Shown here in pieces: positions 12,981-17,455 of a stretch of DNA of 17,455 nt; the first letter of the stretch is position 1; each line of letters begins with the position of its first letter. The stretch lies in the NCBI GenBank assembly GCA_937926875.1, contig CALBAX010000106.1:1-17455 (forward strand), read 5' to 3'. The DNA is from an uncultured Desulfovibrio sp. (GTDB lineage: Bacteria > Desulfobacterota > Desulfovibrionia > Desulfovibrionales > Desulfovibrionaceae). The notes beneath the pieces were generated by a model, which saw nothing but the letters and a program-made list of their open reading frames with translations, had not been told where the DNA came from and ran no database searches. Position numbers and translations under genes: made by a program.

Positions 12981-14972
12981 ATGGCAACGAAAATCGACAA
13001 TTACTGGAATCGCTTTGACGAGGGCAAGGGGTATGTCGAGCTGCTCTACCGCGACGGTTACGGGGCGCAGGGGTCCGAGCAGAACGAGATGCAGTCCATC
13101 ATCAACGCGCGCATCGCCAAACTGGCGCGTGCCCTGTTCAAGGACGGGGACATCATCAACGGCGCGCAGATAGTGGTGAATCCGGAAAACGGCCATGTGA
13201 CGGCCACATCCGGGGAAGTATGCCTGGCCGGACAAATCTGGAGCGTGCCCGCCGCCGAGTTCGACATCCCCGTGTCCGGCAGCGTGGCGGTGGGTGTGCG
13301 GCTTGTGGAGAGCATCATCTCGGAGCTGGAGGACCCCGGCCTGCGCAACCCCGCCGTGGGCAGCCGTGGCGAGGGCGAGCCCGGCGCATGGCGGCGCAAG
13401 ATCGTGGCCGTGTGGGGCTACGGGACGGACGGCGGCGAGGGCACGTTCTACCCCGTGTACACGGTGGATGACGGCGTGCAGCGGGCCAAGGGGGCCCCGC
13501 CGTCCCTGGACAGCTTCAACATGGCGATCGCGAAGTACGACCGTGACAGCACGGGCACGGGTACCTATGTGGTGTCCGGCCTGACCGTTGTGGCCGGGGA
13601 GGACCTGGAGGACGGGCGTCAGGTGTACCACCTTGGCGAAGGGCGCGCCCGTGTGGGCGGAACGGGGGTGGAGCTGAACACATCCAGGCGGATGATTTAC
13701 GACGCGCAGCCCGATCTCCGCACGGTGAGCATGGAAATCGTGGATGCCACGGAGCAGTCCTGCATGGAGGGCGGCCAGCGCATTGATGTGGCGCACACGC
13801 CGCTGAAGGATGTGAACAGCCTGCGCATCACGGTTGAGGAAGTTGTCACGGTCGTTCACGGGGCCTACTCCGGGGCTGCGGATGACCTGCCGTTCACCGG
13901 CGTGGTGAGCATTCTGGAGGTCAAGCAGCTTGAAACGACGTTTGAACCGACGCTGGACTATGTGAAAAAAGGCGATCAGGTGGACTGGTCGCCGCTGGGC
14001 TCGGAGCCTGCGCCCGGTTCCAGCTATCAGGTACGATGCCGCTACATCAAGGACGTTTTGCCCGAAAAGCAGGATTTGGACGGTTTTTCGGTCAGCGGCG
14101 CGGTGGCCGGAACGCAGATCATGTACGGCTACACGCAGATGCTGCCGCGTTATGACCGCCTGGCCATCGACCATGAAGGGTTGGCGACGTGGTTTCGGGG
14201 CATCGCGTCGGAGCGCAATCCGCAGAAGCCCACGGTGCCGGAAAGCCTGCTGGCCCTGGCCACGGTGTATCAGGACTGGCGCCCGGGGCGCACTGTGAGC
14301 AACGACGGCGTGCGCGTGGTGCCGTTTGACGATATTGCGCTGATGAACCAGCGCATCGACTACGCCCTGCAGGAGATCGCCAGGCAGCGCCTGGAGGCGG
14401 ACGTCAACACCCGCGAAAGCGGCGCGCGCGTCGGGGTTTTTGTTGACCCCCTGTGGGATGATTCCATGCGCGACCAGGGTATCGAGCAGACGGCGGCCAT
14501 CATCGACGGCGATCTGACCCTGCCTGTGGGCAATGCCGCGTCGCATGGCCTGCCGGGGGACGTGGCGGACCTGACCTCCCGCCCGTTCACGGTCAAGGTC
14601 TTGCTGGAGCAGCCCTACCGGACCGCGGACATGGCGGTGAATCCCTACATGGCGTTTGAACCCCTGCCCGCCAAGGTGGCCCTGAACCCGGCCATCGACC
14701 AGTGGACCGAAACCCAAACCACATGGACCAGCGCCATCACGCGGCAGTTCAAGGCCAGTACGGGCACGGGCGGCGGCTCCGGATGGGCCGTGCTGCATCA
14801 TACGGAGACGAGCACGACCACGCAGACGGTATCGTCGACGACCACCCAGCTGGAGCATTTGCGCCAGATCGATGTGGCATTCGAGCTGTCGGGATTCGGC
14901 CCCGGCGAGGTACTGGCACGCGTGACATTTGACGGCGTGGACGTGACCGATAGCGTCAGCGAGGAGGTATAG
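12981..14972 (+). CDS. DUF4815-like distal tail / baseplate protein
   Basis: The 663-residue product opens like DUF4815 proteins: YWNRFDEGKGYVELLYRDG, then QGSEQNEMQSIINARIAKL and a beta part with GHVTATSGEVCLAGQIWSVP (about 70-95). The middle is beta-rich with a helical part near residues 450-480 (MNQRIDYALQEIARQRLEAD). The end has a Thr/Ser-rich linker (about 608-626) and a beta domain LRQIDVAFELSGFGPGEVLA. Such proteins occur at the tail tip of phages; function is not settled. GAGAGGGA lies 7 nt upstream of ATG. The last strand domain is followed after 2 nt by the next gene, which in other phages, as I recall, is the C-terminal part of one longer protein. Confidence 0.7.
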   Translation: MATKIDNYWNRFDEGKGYVELLYRDGYGAQGSEQNEMQSIINARIAKLARALFKDGDIINGAQIVVNPENGHVTATSGEVCLAGQIWSVPAAEFDIPVSGSVAVGVRLVESIISELEDPGLRNPAVGSRGEGEPGAWRRKIVAVWGYGTDGGEGTFYPVYTVDDGVQRAKGAPPSLDSFNMAIAKYDRDSTGTGTYVVSGLTVVAGEDLEDGRQVYHLGEGRARVGGTGVELNTSRRMIYDAQPDLRTVSMEIVDATEQSCMEGGQRIDVAHTPLKDVNSLRITVEEVVTVVHGAYSGAADDLPFTGVVSILEVKQLETTFEPTLDYVKKGDQVDWSPLGSEPAPGSSYQVRCRYIKDVLPEKQDLDGFSVSGAVAGTQIMYGYTQMLPRYDRLAIDHEGLATWFRGIASERNPQKPTVPESLLALATVYQDWRPGRTVSNDGVRVVPFDDIALMNQRIDYALQEIARQRLEADVNTRESGARVGVFVDPLWDDSMRDQGIEQTAAIIDGDLTLPVGNAASHGLPGDVADLTSRPFTVKVLLEQPYRTADMAVNPYMAFEPLPAKVALNPAIDQWTETQTTWTSAITRQFKASTGTGGGSGWAVLHHTETSTTTQTVSSTTTQLEHLRQIDVAFELSGFGPGEVLARVTFDGVDVTDSVSEEV

Positions 14973-14974
14973 AC

Positions 14975-16183
14975 ATGGCACAGCTTACGGCAAACGACCA
15001 GGGCGTCATCAAGGGCAGATTCACCATCCCTCCGAACGTGCCCGCAGGCTCGAAGTCCGTGGCGTTTACCGGCTCCGGGGGGTCTCATGGGGAGGCCGTG
15101 TTCGTGGGCCAGGGAAACCTGACAACGCAGACCCTGCGCCAGGTGACCAACGTGACCCGGTGGTATTATGACCCGCTTGCACAGACGTTCGCGCTGGAAA
15201 AAGCCGTGCAGCTTGCCGGCGTCGACCTGTGGTTCACGGCCAAAAAGACCGAAGTCCGCGTGCAAATCCGTGAGGTCGTCAGCGGCGTACCGTCCCGCAC
15301 CATCATTGCGGAAAAGATCCTGGCCCCTGATGATATTGTGGTCACGGGCGGCGGTCATACCCGCGTGCTGTTTCCCGCTCCCGTCTCGCTGGATGCGGGC
15401 GCGGAGTACGCGCTGGTCATCCTCTGCGATGATCCGGATACGCGGCTGGCCATTGCGGAAATGGGCAAGTTCGACAGCACGCGCCAGCAGTGGGTGACCT
15501 CGCAGGCGTATTCTGTGGGGGTGCTGCTGTCGTCGTCCAATGCCAGTACCTGGACGCCGCACCAGGAAAAGGACCTGGCGTTCCGCCTGCTGGAAGCGGA
15601 TTTTGGCAACGACGCCGACTTGTGCGTGGATATGGGGACCGTGCCCGTGACAGAGGTCACGGATTTGCTGCTGATGGCTCTTGCCGAGATACCCTCCGCC
15701 CAGTGCCGCACGGAGTATGAGCTTGCTTTCCCGGACGGCAGCACGCAGACCGTGGCCCAGGGGCAGGCGCTTGTCCTGTCCTCGCCGCTGACGGGGGCGG
15801 TTGGCGTCACGGCCCGGCTGTCCGGGAAAGCCGGTGCCAGCCCTGTGCTGTATCCCGGCGCGCAGTTGCTTACCGGCACGGTGGGGCAGACGGCGGATTA
15901 TTATACACGGTCGGTCGTGGCAACCAACGCGACCAGGGCGTCGCTGATCTATGATGCGGTGATTCCCTCCGGGGCGTCGGTGAAGCCGGAGATCCAGATC
16001 GACGGCGGTGCGTGGGAGGCCATGACCGCCACGGGGACGACCACCGGCGATGACGGCAACGTCGAATTCCGCTTTTCCACCCCCCTGTCCGGGGCCGGCC
16101 TGATCAAGGTCCGGCTGACGCTTGCCGGCACGTCGCAGGCGCGGCCCGTGGTGCGCAACATCCGGCTGCTGGCCGTGTCGTAG
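14975..16183 (+). CDS. Distal tail protein, separate C-terminal partner of the DUF4815-like gene
   Basis: The 402-residue product is almost wholly beta. It starts with VIKGRFTIPPNVPAGSKSVA, GEAVFVGQGNLTTQTLRQVT and YDPLAQTFALEKAVQLAGVD (residues about 11-80). This is the pattern I recall at the C-terminal part of long DUF4815 proteins, which suggests that the two genes arose by splitting one (or that elsewhere they fused). The middle has a jelly-roll-like region (VRVQIREVVSG, HTRVLFPAPVSLDAGAEYAL) and the end has beta strands VEFRFSTPLSGAGLIKVRLT. The GAGGAGGT ribosome site at 14961-14968, 6 nt before ATG, shows it is a real, separately started gene. It may form a complex with the upstream protein. 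Confidence 0.7.
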   Translation: MAQLTANDQGVIKGRFTIPPNVPAGSKSVAFTGSGGSHGEAVFVGQGNLTTQTLRQVTNVTRWYYDPLAQTFALEKAVQLAGVDLWFTAKKTEVRVQIREVVSGVPSRTIIAEKILAPDDIVVTGGGHTRVLFPAPVSLDAGAEYALVILCDDPDTRLAIAEMGKFDSTRQQWVTSQAYSVGVLLSSSNASTWTPHQEKDLAFRLLEADFGNDADLCVDMGTVPVTEVTDLLLMALAEIPSAQCRTEYELAFPDGSTQTVAQGQALVLSSPLTGAVGVTARLSGKAGASPVLYPGAQLLTGTVGQTADYYTRSVVATNATRASLIYDAVIPSGASVKPEIQIDGGAWEAMTATGTTTGDDGNVEFRFSTPLSGAGLIKVRLTLAGTSQARPVVRNIRLLAVS

Positions 16184-16193
16184 GGGACAAGCC

Positions 16194-16988
16194 GTGGTTA
16201 TTATTGACGAACGTACTCCCAACCTCGGTCTGCCGCTGCCGTATAGAGACAATGACATGGCGGATGATGTGGAGCGTATCCGCCAGTCCTTTTTCGGGCT
16301 GGATACCGCCGTCGGCGAGGTACGCCTGACGACGGCCGAGGCGGTAAAGGAGGCCGGCGTTGCGCGCGATGCGGCATCCACCGCCGCGCAGGGGACGGAC
16401 AGGGCATTGGCGGATGTCGCCAAAGCGCTGGATACGGCCGGTGCGGCGGTTACCGCCGCCGCCAAAGCCGCCGATACGGCCGACAATGCCCTGGAGCTGG
16501 CCAGAGATACCCTCGAAACGACAAGCCGCGAGACGCAGGAGGCCCGGAGTGAAGCGGCGCAGGCGCAGGATACGGGCGCCGCTGCGGTGGCCCTGATACA
16601 GGCCATGATACCGCGACTTTCCACGCTTTTCGGGGTAGCGTCCCGCAGATTGCGGGAGGCCCGCGCCGCATATGGCCGGATGATGGAAGATCAGGTCGTC
16701 CGCCTGGACAGCCTTTCGGCCCGTGTCGACGGACTGATCGTGCGGGTGGAAGAAGCCGGTACGCCAGGGGATATAGCGTCGGGCAAGGTCGTGCCGTTGG
16801 TGTTTGATGTTCCCGGCGCGACCGTGGATCAGGTTGCTGTGGTATCGCCCCCGGAGGCGGTGGGATTGCTGCAATTGTCAGCCTGGGCCGTCGTGACCGG
16901 GGCGGATACGGTCACGGTATTCCTGTATAATCCGTCAGCGGCGACGGTGCGCCCCGCATCGGGGGTGTACAGGATTGCCGTACTTTAG
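16194..16988 (+). CDS. Putative tail fibre protein with coiled coil
   Basis: The GTG at 16194 follows AGGGGA at 16182-16187; upstream extension to 16122 would run inside the previous gene. The 264-residue product has three parts. The N-terminus (about 1-35) reads IIDERTPNLGLPLPYRDNDM then a short DDVERIRQSFFGL helix, a pattern that looks like fibre attachment modules in related prophages. Residues about 45-175 are Ala-rich heptad helix (DTAGAAVTAAAKAADTADNA and on), a probable trimeric coiled coil. The last 75 residues are beta-rich (VVPLVFDVPGATVDQVAVVS, TVTVFLYNPSAATV, YRIAVL), probably the tip. Role in receptor binding or as fibre base is inferred. Identity of a protease or chaperone function is not seen. 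Confidence 0.65.
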   Translation: MVIIDERTPNLGLPLPYRDNDMADDVERIRQSFFGLDTAVGEVRLTTAEAVKEAGVARDAASTAAQGTDRALADVAKALDTAGAAVTAAAKAADTADNALELARDTLETTSRETQEARSEAAQAQDTGAAAVALIQAMIPRLSTLFGVASRRLREARAAYGRMMEDQVVRLDSLSARVDGLIVRVEEAGTPGDIASGKVVPLVFDVPGATVDQVAVVSPPEAVGLLQLSAWAVVTGADTVTVFLYNPSAATVRPASGVYRIAVL

Positions 16989-17053
16989 TGGTATGCAGGC
17001 CGTGATAAGGGGGCGGCGCACCTTTGACCCTCCAAGCAGCGTGGGGCGCATTT

Positions 17054-17098
17054 GCGCCCCCGCTGGCGCGGAGGGGTGCGGATGCGGGCGCGTTTTTT
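17054..17098 (+). terminator. Terminator-type structure with T6 tract after the fibre gene
   Basis: GCGCCC (17054-17059) pairs with GGGCGC (17086-17091), wrapping an inner CCGC-TGGC-GCGG stem (17060-17071), and six T follow at 17093-17098. A competing stem, GGGGCGC (17043-17049) with GCGCCCC (17054-17060), uses some of the same bases. Termination of the tail operon here is likely but not proven. Confidence 0.55.
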
Positions 17099-17159
17099 GG
17101 GGAACGCGCGTGGCCTTGGCCTGGTCAAGTATCTTTGTGACACAAAAAACGCGCCCGCA
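17083..17159. repeat. 17-bp perfect inverted repeat with 43-nt spacer
   Basis: TGCGGGCGCGTTTTTTG (17083-17099) is the exact reverse complement of 17143-17159. Each arm presents a GC block followed by T6 on one strand, so the pair works as convergent-looking terminator halves. It could also be a recombination-type site. Confidence 0.9.
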
Positions 17160-17169
17160 ATGAGGCGCG
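17144..17169 (-). terminator. Terminator-type hairpin on the minus strand
   Basis: On the minus strand CGCGCC (17169-17164) pairs with GGCGCG (17155-17150) around an 8-nt loop, followed by six T (17149-17144). No minus-strand gene is visible upstream of it in the window, so its use is unclear; it may only reflect the inverted repeat. Confidence 0.5.
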
Positions 17170-17181
17170 GCGGGGACGCAA

Positions 17182-17455
17182 ATGCAAGCATACGCATTGA
17201 TGGATGAGTTGTTGGGGCGTGCTGCTTATGACTGGCTCGATGCCTGGGTGAAGGAACAAAAGGACGGGGATAAGCTGCTGCGTATCGTGATCGGGAATGC
17301 CGGATGGGCGTATGAACTGGCCGGCTCGACCCATGCCATGCGGACCTTGGCTGCCAGCGAAGCTGGCAGTCGCGAAGTTGCGGCGTCCGCGACCGCGATG
17401 CGCGAAGTTGCGGCGTCCGCGACCGCGATGCGCGAAGTTGCGGCGTCCGCGACCG
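17182..17455 (+). CDS. Partial tail-fibre-like protein with decapeptide repeats (runs off the window)
   Basis: An open frame from ATG at 17182 continues to the last base (91 codons, no stop). Residues 1-48 are mostly helical and hydrophilic (MDELLGRAAYDWLDAWVKEQ, then GWAYELAGS). From residue 50, ten-residue units follow: THAMRTLAAS, EAGSREVAAS, then ATAMREVAAS twice before the edge. The last three DNA units are identical. Such Ala/Met repeats occur, as I recall, in phage tail fibre proteins (STAMxAVAAS type). A fibre or adhesin is therefore likely but the family is not certain. A GGGGA motif (17172-17176) lies 5 nt before the start. The gene follows terminator-like structures, so it may be a separate transcript. 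Confidence 0.65.
   Translation, partial: MQAYALMDELLGRAAYDWLDAWVKEQKDGDKLLRIVIGNAGWAYELAGSTHAMRTLAASEAGSREVAASATAMREVAASATAMREVAASAT
17371..17455 (+). repeat. 30-bp perfect tandem repeats in the last gene
   Basis: Units at 17371-17400, 17401-17430 and 17431-17455 (partial) are identical. The period is a multiple of three and keeps the reading frame (REVAASATAM). The array continues beyond the window, so copy number is unknown. Confidence 0.95.

Larger units (their letters stand above)
16989..17181 (+). other. Non-coding region with overlapping GC-rich hairpins and a long inverted repeat
   Basis: No convincing gene lies here. From 5' to 3' there are a perfect 7-bp hairpin (17043-17060), a second competing structure ending in a T tract (17054-17098), a 43-nt spacer containing a 13-nt palindrome (TTTGTG-A-CACAAA, 17134-17146), and the second arm of a 17-bp perfect inverted repeat. 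A minus-strand terminator-type hairpin lies at 17144-17169. No clear promoter was found, though the last gene needs one if the T tract terminates. Confidence 0.6.

Noticed and set aside
10734..14981. 1415-codon open frame on the minus strand
   Set aside because: It is antisense to the I-like, collar and DUF4815-like genes. Its apparent internal repeats only mirror the 204-bp duplication. Composition is Arg/His/Ala/Gly-rich without any recognisable motif.
14798..16624. 608-codon open frame on the minus strand
   Set aside because: It covers three plus-strand genes with good starts, and its translation is low-complexity.
17083..17159. Invertible DNA segment (Gin/Hin-type)
   Set aside because: The enclosed 43 nt contain no gene end, and no recombinase or second distant copy is visible; kept only as an open question in the findings.
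16975..17163. 62-codon open frame in the gap after the fibre gene
   Set aside because: It has no ribosome site, overlaps strong hairpins and gives a Gly/Arg/Cys-rich product of no known type.
17371..17455. CRISPR-like array
   Set aside because: Units are contiguous with no spacers, and they encode an in-frame decapeptide repeat.

Overview
The window is a GC-rich, almost entirely plus-strand run of genes for a contractile (myovirus-type) phage tail. It has Mu-like gene order: virion morphogenesis protein, putative tail terminator, small acidic protein, sheath, tube, tail assembly chaperones, tape measure, baseplate hub and spike, gp25-like wedge, J-like wedge, I-like protein, then distal-tail and fibre genes. 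GC content, codon use and the overall look of the proteins resemble prophages of Desulfovibrionaceae (Desulfovibrio or Bilophila relatives). That host assignment is from memory and only moderately sure. No integrase, capsid, lysis, RNA or CRISPR gene is visible, so an intact phage, a defective prophage and a tailocin cannot be told apart from this window alone.

Layout. 9-1412: virion morphogenesis, tail-terminator-like and small acidic genes. 1417-3603: tail sheath and tail tube. 3604-3720: a terminator-like hairpin and a second hairpin. 3721-4217: tail assembly chaperone with a canonical -1 slippery heptamer (GGGAAAC) just before its stop codon, which opens a 57-codon extension that has no start codon of its own. 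4220-8856: tape measure, a small tail protein, hub and spike, coupled by ATGA overlaps or very short gaps. 8857-8966: a second copy of the same 40-bp terminator element. 8967-12419: wedge proteins W and J and an I-like protein with a long Trp-rich repetitive extension. 12420-16988: a collar-fibre-like protein, a DUF4815-type protein apparently split into two genes, and a coiled-coil fibre protein. 16989-17181: GC-rich hairpins and a 17-bp perfect inverted repeat. 17182-end: the 5' part of a probable fibre gene that enters perfect 30-bp tandem repeats and runs off the window.

How the genes work together. Sheath and tube form the contractile shaft. The tape measure, with the frameshifting chaperone pair, sets tail length. 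Hub, spike and the W, J and I proteins build the baseplate. The distal genes carry host recognition. The most unusual points are the frameshift site, the near-identical 204-bp internal duplication in the I-like gene, two tandem beta-type modules inserted in the sheath, the dispersed terminator element, and the repeat and inverted-repeat structures around the last gene.
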